A stretch of DNA of 31,989 bases from the NCBI GenBank assembly GCA_964466195.1, contig CAYXMQ010000034.1, forward strand, positions 1 through 31,989. The letters run 5' to 3'. The stretch's first letter is position 1. Each line of letters starts with the position of its first letter. The position numbers and the translations under genes are program-made. The notes beneath the pieces were generated by a model that was not told where the DNA came from, did not search any database, and saw only the letters and a list, made by a program, of their open reading frames with translations. The stretch comes from PFJX01 sp964466195 (GTDB taxonomy: Bacteria > Pseudomonadota > Gammaproteobacteria > Burkholderiales > Thiobacillaceae). Below, piece by piece: positions 22,979-30,233 of the stretch.

Positions 22979-25900
22979 TTATGCGCGCTGGGTTAAGACC
23001 AGCGGCCGAGCGGCAGAACGGCCGACCTCGGCAAGCAATTCGCTCAGCGCTGCCGGATCGACCGGCTTCACCAGATGCTGCTCGAAACCGGCCTGGCGGC
23101 TGCGTTGCACCGTCTCTTCGTGGCCGTAACCGCTCACCGCCCACAGCGTTACTCCAGCGCAGTCCGCACGCTTACGTATGCGTTCAGCCAGGGCATAGCC
23201 GTCCTGCCCGGGCAGGCCGATGTCGATCAGGACCACTTGCGGCCTGAACTCGCCGAGCAGGCGCATGGCCGCTTCGGCCTCTGCCGCGCTGCGCACCTGG
23301 TAGCCATCCAGTTCCAGGAACACGACCATGCTTTCGGCGACCACGGCATCGTCCTCAACCAGCAAAACCCGCAGCGCAGATCCGGCCGCGCTCCCTGCTC
23401 GTTCCTCGCCGGCCAGGGTGGAGCGTACATCGGCGCCGTCGGCCAACGGCAGGCGCACGCTGAAGCTGGCGCCTTGACCGCGGCCCGGACTGGCGCCGCT
23501 GACCTGGCCGCCATGCAGCTCGACCAGTTGGCGCACCAGCGTCAAGCCGATGCCGAGCCCGCCCTGCGAGCGATCCAGCGTGCGATTGCCCTGCCTGAAC
23601 AGGTCGAACACCACAGGCAGCAGCTCTGCGGAAATGCCCATGCCATTGTCACGCACGACGAGTTCGATTTCCGACCCGTTCAGGTTGCCGAGAAGCTCGA
23701 TGCGGCCGTGGTCGGGCGTGTATTTGGCGGCATTGTTGAGCAGGTTCTGCAAAATCTGCACCAGACGCACCAGATCGCCTTCCAGCACGACCGGCTCGGC
23801 CGGCATATGCACCTCGAAGCGATGGCCTTTTGCGGACATCAGCGGCTGCACCGACTCACAGGCCTGGCGGATCAGATCGGCGAGTTCGACGCGCGCCTTC
23901 TTCAGCACGATCTTGCCCTGCACGATGCGGGCGACATCCAACAGTTCATCCACCAGATGGGCCAGGTGACTCACCTGCCGCTCGATGATGTCCTGCGCCC
24001 ACAGCAGGCGCGGCTCCGCCAGATCGAGCCGGCCCAGAACGTAGGCGGCGTTGCGGATCGGAGCCAGCGGGTTACGCAGTTCATGCGCCAGCATCGCCAG
24101 AAATTCGTCCTTCCGCTGGTCGGCTTCACGCAGGGCCAGTTCGGCCTGCTTCAGCGAAGTGATGTCGGCCATGACGCCGAGCATGCGCCGACAGGCGCCG
24201 TCCAAGGTGTATTCGAAACGGCCGCGTGCGCTCATCCAGTGGATCGACGCATCCGGCCAGAGGACGCGGAACTCGACCCCGAAATCGACCCGCTCCTGCA
24301 TGCTGCGGCGCATCTCCGCTTCAACCCAATTGCGGTCTCCCGGGTGGACGCGTTCGGCCCAGGCGCCATAGCTGGGTGCAACCTCGCCAACCTGATAGCC
24401 CAGTATCTCGTAATGCCCGCGCGACCAGATGATTTCGCCGCTAAGCACATTCCAGTCCCAAGTACCGGAGCGGCCGATTTCTGTTGCCAGTTGGAAGCGT
24501 TCCTCGCTGTCGCGCAAGGCCTGTTCGGCCGCTTTGATGTCGCTGATGTCCTGCGTGATGCCGAAGCCGCTGCGCAGTTTTCCGGCCGGGTCGAACTCCA
24601 TCTCGGCTCTTTGCCGCACCCATTTGAGTTGGCCATCCACCAGCAAACGGTATTCGATGTCATAGGGTTCGCCGCGCAGTCCCGCCTGCCATGCCCGATC
24701 GACATAGTCTCGATCGTCCGGATGCACACAGGCCAGAAAAGCCTCATAAGTCAAGGCAATGCCGACCGGAACGGCGAAGATACGATGGCTTTCCGCCGAC
24801 AAGGTCAGCTCGTTAAGACGCACGTCCAGCCGCCAACTGCCGATATGCCCCACCGTCTGGGCGCGATTCAGGTCGTCCTCCCGCTCGCGCAGCGCCTGTT
24901 CGGCCCGCTTCCGATCGCTGATGTCACGCAGGATGGTCTGTACAGACCCGTCGGCGAGCTGCCTGCCGCTGATCTCGCCGGCAAACAGGCTGCCGTCCTT
25001 GCGTTTGAAACGCCACTCGCTGACCACCACGCCACCGCCTTCGAAGCGCGCCGCTTCTGGCCCGATGCGGGGAATCTCGAGCGGATCGATGACGTCAGCG
25101 ACGCCGAGGTGCAGCAATTCCTCGCGTCGGTAACCCAACAGCATGCAGCCGGCGGAGTTCACCTCCAGATATCGGCCTTGCCGGTCGCTGAGGAAGATGC
25201 CGTCCGAGGCCTGCTCGACCAGTGAGCGGAAGCGCTCTTCGCTGGCGCGCAGCCGTTCCCCGGCCAGTTTGCGCTCGGTGATGTCGCGCAGGATAAGGGT
25301 GAACAGGCGCTTGCCGCCCAGGTCGGCCTGCGAGATGGAAGCTTCGATCGGAAATTCCTGGCCGTCGCTGCGCATCGCAAACAACTCACTCTGCGCATCC
25401 AAGCTTCGTTTGCTCGCGCCGGTCGCGGAAAAATTCCGGACATGCTCGGCATGCTTGCTTTGGAAACGCGCCGGGATGAAGCGCTCTATCGTTTCTCCCA
25501 GCGCATCGGCCTGCGTGCAGCCGAATATTTTCTCGGCCGCCGGGTTGAACAGGCGCACCCGTTGTTCGGCGTCGACGATGATGATGGCATCCATCGCCGA
25601 TTCAATCACGCTGGACAATCGGGCGCTGCTGGCCGCCAGCGCCTTTTCCACCTGCTGGCGCCAGAGCCGCCACAGCATGATGCCGATGATGACGATGGCA
25701 GCGAACGCCACCATGCTGACCCAGGCCAGCAAATGGCGTAGCGGCTGTTGCACTTCATCCCGGTCCACCTTCGCGACCATGAACCAGTCGGTTCCCTGCA
25801 CCGGGCGCACGGCAGCCAGCACGGGTATGCCGCGGTAGTCATGTCCTTCCACGGTCTGGCTGTGCTGGTCGCGCAAGACCATCGCCGCGGGCAGTTCGGG

Positions 25901-26632
25901 ATGGTCGAGATGCAGCCGCAGAGTCAGTGCGGTACCCTGGCGATGGCGCAGATCGTTGAGAAACTGCACATGATCGCCGTCGCGCCGCACCAGCAGGGTC
26001 TCGGCGCTCGGGCTGGCCGTAGGCCAGGTCTGGATCAGCGGAAACAGGTAAGCGCTGGCCTGGGTATGCAATACCACCGCGCCCAGCGCCTCACGCCCGC
26101 CAGGGACAGGTTTGAACAGCGGCGCGACAAAGTCCAGCCAGATCCGGCCCTCGGCATCACGGTAAAGCTCGCTGGTCTGCATCTGGCCGCTGGCCAGCGC
26201 GGCATCGACTACGGCCCGCCGTTCCGGCGGCATGGCGTCGTTCAGGCTGCGAACATCGACCAGCTCCAACGTCTCATAGCGATAGGCGCGTTGCAGAATC
26301 TCGGCGCGGCGGGCCAGTCGGGCGCCCGCGCCGGGGTCGCGCCGATCGAACCAGAGTTGCACGTCGTCGATGTAGCTTTCGCTGGCCATGATCATCTCGG
26401 CATCGCCCCGGCGTTCGCTCAGCCAGGTTTCGATCTGCTCCGCCTTGAGCCGGCCGATGGCGGCCAGATTGGCCAAGGCTTCAGCTCGGATGCGCGGCGC
26501 TTCCAGACGCTGCACGCTGTAGGCGAGCAACGGCACGACCAATGCCAGAATGACCAGGATCAGGATGCTGGAGCGGTTCTTGAGGTGGGCAGCAGTAGGC
26601 AAGGGAGTATCGAGAGTACGGTCCGACTGCAA
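22979..26632 (-). CDS. Hybrid sensor histidine kinase with four PAS domains
   Basis: The product is 1217 residues. Transmembrane helices at about 22-40 and 302-323 enclose a periplasmic sensor of about 260 residues (Cache-like by size and position). Four PAS/PAC units lie at about 335-450, 465-575, 590-700 and 711-828, ending in typical DITERK, DISDRK, DISDIK and DITSLK linkers. HisKA has His850 in LAMLAHELRNPLAP. The HATPase shows the N box (QNLLNNAAKYT), DNGMGI and GGLGIGL. A C-terminal receiver (about 1088-1205) has the acidic pair in LVEDD, Asp1137 in LIDIGLPG and Lys1189. No HPt or output domain is attached, so a separate partner is needed. The start is TTG, supported by TAGGTGA seven bases upstream and by the first hydrophobic helix. 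No DNA-binding regulator adjoins it. Confidence 0.93.
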   Translation of the reverse strand: MQSDRTLDTPLPTAAHLKNRSSILILVILALVVPLLAYSVQRLEAPRIRAEALANLAAIGRLKAEQIETWLSERRGDAEMIMASESYIDDVQLWFDRRDPGAGARLARRAEILQRAYRYETLELVDVRSLNDAMPPERRAVVDAALASGQMQTSELYRDAEGRIWLDFVAPLFKPVPGGREALGAVVLHTQASAYLFPLIQTWPTASPSAETLLVRRDGDHVQFLNDLRHRQGTALTLRLHLDHPELPAAMVLRDQHSQTVEGHDYRGIPVLAAVRPVQGTDWFMVAKVDRDEVQQPLRHLLAWVSMVAFAAIVIIGIMLWRLWRQQVEKALAASSARLSSVIESAMDAIIIVDAEQRVRLFNPAAEKIFGCTQADALGETIERFIPARFQSKHAEHVRNFSATGASKRSLDAQSELFAMRSDGQEFPIEASISQADLGGKRLFTLILRDITERKLAGERLRASEERFRSLVEQASDGIFLSDRQGRYLEVNSAGCMLLGYRREELLHLGVADVIDPLEIPRIGPEAARFEGGGVVVSEWRFKRKDGSLFAGEISGRQLADGSVQTILRDISDRKRAEQALREREDDLNRAQTVGHIGSWRLDVRLNELTLSAESHRIFAVPVGIALTYEAFLACVHPDDRDYVDRAWQAGLRGEPYDIEYRLLVDGQLKWVRQRAEMEFDPAGKLRSGFGITQDISDIKAAEQALRDSEERFQLATEIGRSGTWDWNVLSGEIIWSRGHYEILGYQVGEVAPSYGAWAERVHPGDRNWVEAEMRRSMQERVDFGVEFRVLWPDASIHWMSARGRFEYTLDGACRRMLGVMADITSLKQAELALREADQRKDEFLAMLAHELRNPLAPIRNAAYVLGRLDLAEPRLLWAQDIIERQVSHLAHLVDELLDVARIVQGKIVLKKARVELADLIRQACESVQPLMSAKGHRFEVHMPAEPVVLEGDLVRLVQILQNLLNNAAKYTPDHGRIELLGNLNGSEIELVVRDNGMGISAELLPVVFDLFRQGNRTLDRSQGGLGIGLTLVRQLVELHGGQVSGASPGRGQGASFSVRLPLADGADVRSTLAGEERAGSAAGSALRVLLVEDDAVVAESMVVFLELDGYQVRSAAEAEAAMRLLGEFRPQVVLIDIGLPGQDGYALAERIRKRADCAGVTLWAVSGYGHEETVQRSRQAGFEQHLVKPVDPAALSELLAEVGRSAARPLVLTQRA

Positions 26633-26933
26633 GTTATCACCTATTCCAGATTTCGATAATGCACCTGCCTCCGCTCAACCCGTTCAAGTCGTTCGCCGGG
26701 CCGCCCCAAGCACGACTTGACCCTCTCGGGGGGTCGGTTCGGACGGTTTTACCGAGCCGGGGCCACGGCCAACCCGTTTGCATGGAAATCATTTGTCTGT
26801 CGGATTGGCGCTTCCCGGCGCAGATTGATCCGGCCAGGCGGGGTCGCCATTTCGTTCGGGTCGCGCGTGGCCTAGCTCGTCACCGTTTCACGCGCGCGAC
26901 AGCCAGCGGCGCGGCCATGGGGTCAAGCTGGAA
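26633..26933. other. Gene-free region upstream of the hybrid kinase, with a 9-bp dyad
   Basis: This 301-base stretch lies between the hybrid kinase start and the end of the next minus-strand gene. The plus-strand ORF that begins at 26659 has Cys/Ser/Arg-rich, shadow-like composition and is not accepted. The clearest structure is TCAAGTCGT (26684-26692) facing ACGACTTGA (26712-26720), a perfect nine-base inverted repeat with a 19-base spacer, about 50-90 bases before the kinase start. Next to it GACCC/GGGTC forms a small hairpin. The region probably contains the kinase promoter and an operator, but no clear -10/-35 pair was found. Confidence 0.45.
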
Positions 26934-27263
26934 TCAATCGACTTGCCCGTACCGCTGTCGGGCGGCACGAAGTTGCAGTATCTGCTGCTCCAGTTTTTCC
27001 GAAATTGGGCAGGCGCGCCGGCGTTCGCTCTGAAGTTGCGCGTAGTCCCTCAATATCTGGCTTCGGAGCGTTTCATTGCTCGCCAGCGTGAGCCGCTGCT
27101 GGTATTGCGCGCATTCGGAATCCATCAACAAGGCTGGACACACCGGCATCTCGGCACGAACGCCGACAGCCCCCCCTGCCAGGACCATGACGAAAGCGGC
27201 CTGAGCGAACAGGCGCAAGCCGGAAAAACACGCGCGGGCAGCCTTGTTCGGCTGCCTTGGCAT
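26934..27263 (-). CDS. Small secreted protein of unknown function
   Basis: Read from ATG 27263 the product is 109 residues. Its signal peptide has a basic n-region (MPRQPNKAARACFSGLRLF), a hydrophobic core (AAFVMVLAGGAVGV) and cleavage near RAEM. The mature part has three cysteines (CPALLMDSEC, then RRACPISEK) and a helical, Gln/Arg-rich C-terminus with coiled-coil character (LEQQILQLRAARQRYG). The frame is open back to an ATG at 27398, six bases after the stop of the upstream gene. That version would add 45 Arg-rich residues encoded by a 21-base DNA repeat and bury the signal peptide, so 27263 is preferred although its ribosome-binding site is weak. No family is recognised. Confidence 0.55.
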   Translation of the reverse strand: MPRQPNKAARACFSGLRLFAQAAFVMVLAGGAVGVRAEMPVCPALLMDSECAQYQQRLTLASNETLRSQILRDYAQLQSERRRACPISEKLEQQILQLRAARQRYGQVD

Positions 27264-27311
27264 GATGGCCGGGGCGGCGGACGAGACCGACAGGCCCCGC
27301 CCGCTTACCAG

Positions 27312-27350
27312 CTTCCTGACTCCTCTCCTCAACTTCCTTACTCCTCTCCT
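27312..27350. repeat. 21-base-period direct repeat, pyrimidine/purine strand-biased
   Basis: CTTCCTGACTCCTCTCCT (27312-27329) and CTTCCTTACTCCTCTCCT (27333-27350) are identical at 17 of 18 positions with a period of 21. On the minus strand each copy reads as AGGAGAGGAGT, a strong Shine-Dalgarno-like purine tract. Translated in the minus frame it gives two copies of a seven-residue unit (RRGVRKL). Strand slippage is the likely origin. Confidence 0.6.
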
Positions 27351-27404
27351 GACCCACCCAGTCTGTTTTTGCCGGCGAGCGTTTCTTGAGCATCCCATTG
27401 ATAT

Positions 27405-27710
27405 TCACCACGCCAGTCTCATGCCGCGCGAGTCGTTGCCGACCACCCATGCAAGCGGCAGTGATCTGCTCGGCATGATGCCCAGGACATCCTCGACATC
27501 CAGCCGGGTGCCGACCGGAAATGAGATCGCGCCGTGAGCCAGCAGCACCCCTTTCGGCAACACGGCTTGCACCCGGTAGAGACCGGCCCTGCGGCCTTGC
27601 ATAAGCAGCGATACAAAAAAAGCGGCTGGACGAGTCGCCTCGCCGATTTGCCAATCGACGATGAAATGTCCATTCATCGCGTCCGGCGGTATCTTTTTTG
27701 GCATCGACAT
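27405..27710 (-). CDS. Small protein with PilZ-like pattern
   Basis: From ATG 27710 the product is 101 residues, beginning MSMPKKIPPDAMNGHF. The start is supported by GTGAGG about six bases upstream, although the frame is open to 27794. The spacing of YRVQAVLPKGVLLAHG, PVGTRLDVED and the final VVGNDSRGMRLAW resembles the core strands of PilZ domains, but the c-di-GMP-binding RxxxR is not evident, so it would be a non-binding variant if related at all. There is no signal peptide. It lies upstream of, and may be co-transcribed with, the small secreted protein. The family call is tentative. Confidence 0.5.
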   Translation of the reverse strand: MSMPKKIPPDAMNGHFIVDWQIGEATRPAAFFVSLLMQGRRAGLYRVQAVLPKGVLLAHGAISFPVGTRLDVEDVLGIMPSRSLPLAWVVGNDSRGMRLAW

Positions 27711-27813
27711 GAACCTCACTCGCTCGGGTTTTCCGTTGTCCTGGTTATCGGGTCGAATTGCGATAGCAGGGTAAAAGAAGCCGGAGCCGAACAAAATTGC
27801 CGAGTCATTTAGC

Positions 27814-27837
27814 CCGGTTAAAGATTGCTTTAGCCGG
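27814..27837. terminator. Hairpin after the FixJ-like gene
   Basis: CCGGTTAAAG (27814-27823) and CTTTAGCCGG (27828-27837) form a ten-pair stem with one G-T wobble and a four-base ATTG loop. It lies 45 bases beyond the stop of the FixJ-like gene (minus strand). A second small stem, ACCCG/CGGGT, lies between. No T run follows, so it may be a Rho-independent-like terminator or mRNA 3' stabiliser, or an operator for the small gene at 27710. Confidence 0.4.
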
Positions 27838-27881
27838 ACCCGAATGTACGGGTATCGGCCTACAGGCTCTCCTGCCCTTGC

Positions 27882-28496
27882 TTAGCCTGCGTCGTTGCTC
27901 TGAATACGCAGCTGGATCAGTTCGGAAAGATTGCGTGTACCGGTCTTGCGCATGATGTTGAAGCGATGCACATCGACCGTCTTTTCGCTGATGCCCAGGT
28001 CGTAGGCGATGGCTTTGCTGTGCTGGCATTCCATGATCCGGTCGAGTATCTGGCGTTCCCGCTGGGTCAGGTCCTTGAAGCGCTGCGCCGCTTGTTCGCG
28101 GGTCTGCTGGCGGCACAGATCCTGGTCGCCCTTATTCAGCGCGGCGAGTATCTGATCGAGCAAATCCTGCTCATTGAACGGTTTCAGAAGGAAGTCGACG
28201 GCGCCGGCCTTCATCGCCCGCACCGCCATCGCCACGTCGCCGTGTCCGGTGATGACGATGACCGGGAGATGGATGTCATGCGCCTTGAGATATTGCAACA
28301 ACTCCAGACCGCTCATGCCCGGCATGCGCACATCCACCACCAGACACCCCGCCATGCCCGGTTCGGCGGCCTGGAGAAACTCGTCCGCCGAAGCATAGGC
28401 GCGAGTCGGAATCGAAACCGACCCCAGCAAAGCACACAAGCCATCGCGCACAGCGGGATCGTCATCGACGACATGAGTCACGGCGAACGATTTCAC
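27882..28496 (-). CDS. FixJ/TodT-type response regulator
   Basis: From GTG 28496 the product is 204 residues. The receiver domain (about 1-120) has VVDDD (9-13), Asp55 in VVDVRMPGMSG and Lys105 in LLKPFNEQ. The output domain is a LuxR-type helix-turn-helix (LTQRERQILDRIMECQHSKAIA, ISEKTVDVHRFNIMRKTG). ITGHGDVAMAVRAMKAGAVDFLLKPF is the hallmark of the FixJ subfamily. The GTG start overlaps the kinase stop (GTGA) and has GAGG about nine bases upstream. A longer frame to 28556 lies inside the kinase gene and is not favoured. It is the partner of the kinase next door. The decarboxylase transcribed divergently from this pair is a possible target, by position only. Confidence 0.92.
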   Translation of the reverse strand: MKSFAVTHVVDDDPAVRDGLCALLGSVSIPTRAYASADEFLQAAEPGMAGCLVVDVRMPGMSGLELLQYLKAHDIHLPVIVITGHGDVAMAVRAMKAGAVDFLLKPFNEQDLLDQILAALNKGDQDLCRQQTREQAAQRFKDLTQRERQILDRIMECQHSKAIAYDLGISEKTVDVHRFNIMRKTGTRNLSELIQLRIQSNDAG

Positions 28497-29875
28497 GTCT
28501 GGTACCTCGGCAAATGAAAATAACAAAAGGTTGCACCGCCGGCGCGACTGCGGCACCCGACCTCCCCATTAAAGCCGGCGATGATCGAGCGGCTGATCGC
28601 CAGGCTGAAGCCCAGCCCTTCTTCCAAAGCAGCGGCGTCAGCTTCGTCCTCCGCGCTATCGGGGGCTTCAACCTGGCCTGAGCCCGCGCTGAAGACGTCC
28701 ACCCAGACCCGCTTGGCATCGGCATGCGATCTTATCGTCACCTGCGCCGGATGCGGCAGCCCCGCCGCGGCCAGGATGGCATTACGGGCCAGATTGAAGA
28801 CCACCTGCTCGATCAGAATGCCGGTGGCCAGAATGGGAGGCAAAGACTCGCCAAATTCCAGATTCAGGCCGACCTGCCGGGCGGCGGCGTCATGCGCCAG
28901 TAACGCGGCGACCTCGCGCAGCGGGGTGTTCACATCAAGGACGACCGGATCCATCTTGCCCGGCCGCACGAACCGCCGCAGACTGCCGATCACTTCGCTG
29001 GCCCGCTTGGACTGGGCGTTGATGGTCGCCAGCCAAGCGCGCACCTGCTCCGGATCACCGCCGCCGGCCAGAGTGCGTTCGGCGGCGCTGCTGAACATGG
29101 CGATGGCGGCAAGGGGCTGGTTGATCTGATGGGCGATCTCGGCGGCGACCTCGCCGACACTGGCCAGCCGGGACAGGTGGGCGAACTCCAGCAGCTGCTC
29201 CTTGTCGCGCCGTTCCGCCTGCTTGCGGCGAGTGATGTCGTCGGCCAGGACGAACAGGCCTTTGACCTGGCCGCTGTCGGCCACGTCCGGCAGATATGCC
29301 ACGGCCAGATCGCTCGCCCGATCGCCGTCCGCCAGATGCAATTCGAAATCGACTCGCTGCCCGGACAGAGCGCGGTCCAGATAGGGTTCGATCTGGCGAT
29401 ACGTGCTTTCGCCGAGAACCTCGCGCACGGGCCGCCCGTAATGGCCTTCGCCAAGGTTGCTAGCATTGTCCAGGCTGGCCCGGTTGTTGAACCGGTAACA
29501 GCGGGCGGCATCGATATAGGCGAACTGCATCGGCAGGTTGTCCACGGCCTGTCCCAACGCCTTGGCCAGCGACTGCTGACGGGCGATCGAGAAAGCCAAG
29601 GCCAGAGACAAGGCTAAAGCCAGCAAGAACAGCAACACGCCCCACAGCGTCTCAAGGTCGATCTGCGAGACGTTCAGAATATGCACCGCTTCGATATGAT
29701 GCAAAGACATCTCCAGCAGGATGAGCGGCAGCAGCATCCAAAGGCTGAACAGCAGCGCCAGCTTGATGACCAGGCGAGTCTCAACGCGCACGATCTGCGC
29801 CAGAGAGCCCCGACCGCCCCGAGCTGTGCGCCGCGCCAGCGCTGCGCCGAAACCACCTGATTCAGACGTCACCAT
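28493..29875 (-). CDS. FixL/DctB-like sensor histidine kinase with PAS domain
   Basis: The product is 460 residues from ATG 29875, chosen for AAGG about seven bases upstream and because the frame's extension to 30142 has no coding character. Two transmembrane helices (about 35-57 and 76-97) are separated by a short loop only, so the sensor is probably intramembrane or cytoplasmic. A PAS domain (about 108-218; QAVDNLPMQFAYIDAARCYRFNNRA, ADDITRRKQ) precedes HisKA with His249 in AEIAHQINQPLAAIAM, the form typical of the FixL/DctB/TodS group. In the ATPase domain NLARNAILAAAG and GLGFSLAISRSII are visible, while the G1 box is unusual (VDVFSAGSGQ). The signal is unknown. No haem-ligand call is possible. 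Confidence 0.9.
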   Translation of the reverse strand: MVTSESGGFGAALARRTARGGRGSLAQIVRVETRLVIKLALLFSLWMLLPLILLEMSLHHIEAVHILNVSQIDLETLWGVLLFLLALALSLALAFSIARQQSLAKALGQAVDNLPMQFAYIDAARCYRFNNRASLDNASNLGEGHYGRPVREVLGESTYRQIEPYLDRALSGQRVDFELHLADGDRASDLAVAYLPDVADSGQVKGLFVLADDITRRKQAERRDKEQLLEFAHLSRLASVGEVAAEIAHQINQPLAAIAMFSSAAERTLAGGGDPEQVRAWLATINAQSKRASEVIGSLRRFVRPGKMDPVVLDVNTPLREVAALLAHDAAARQVGLNLEFGESLPPILATGILIEQVVFNLARNAILAAAGLPHPAQVTIRSHADAKRVWVDVFSAGSGQVEAPDSAEDEADAAALEEGLGFSLAISRSIIAGFNGEVGCRSRAGGATFCYFHLPRYQT

Positions 29876-30233
29876 GATCGACCTTGCTAGGGTTTGAACT
29901 GCGCGAATTATGCGCTGGCATGACCGGCTGCTACCGACGGGCAAAACGACGGCGACAGGCAAACGCACGGCACGCATTCCTGCAATATTCGGCCGGCATA
30001 ACGACAGCGTTGGCAAAGCGCTGTGATATGCAAAGGAACTTCCGGCAAAGCACCGCCACTCAAGCATGGCGGCACGCCTTGCCCGAAGGATACGGACGCG
30101 CTTGCCGCCGACCCCGGCAGGAAAACGCTGCATCGCGCGCAATAGGTTACCGAGGGCGAGCAGCCTCCCTATAATCCGCGCGAATTTCTCGCCTTGATTT
30201 CTTACCCTGTTCTACGCCCACTGAGGAGAGGCC
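29876..30233. other. Divergent promoter region, kinase and decarboxylase
   Basis: There are 358 bases without a convincing gene. It should hold promoters for the FixL-like kinase (minus) and the decarboxylase (plus). On the minus strand CATAAT upstream of the kinase start is a fair -10, with no good -35 at 17 bases. The plus-strand promoter is listed separately. No long inverted repeat was seen. Confidence 0.5.
30147..30175 (+). promoter_or_regulatory. Sigma-70 promoter of the decarboxylase gene
   Basis: A perfect TATAAT (30170-30175) is preceded after 17 bases by a weak -35, TTACCG (30147-30152). It lies 58 bases before the ATG. The leader then carries the strong ribosome-binding site GAGGAGAG. 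The weak -35 suggests help from an activator or modest basal expression. Confidence 0.55.

Noticed and set aside
26659..27033. Plus-strand open frame of 124 codons upstream of the hybrid kinase
   Set aside because: Its composition is Cys/Ser/Arg-rich, there is no ribosome-binding site, and its end overlaps a better minus-strand gene.
29876..30142. N-terminal extension of the FixL-like kinase to 30142
   Set aside because: ATG 29875 has a good ribosome-binding site. The extension has no domain and overlaps the decarboxylase promoter region.
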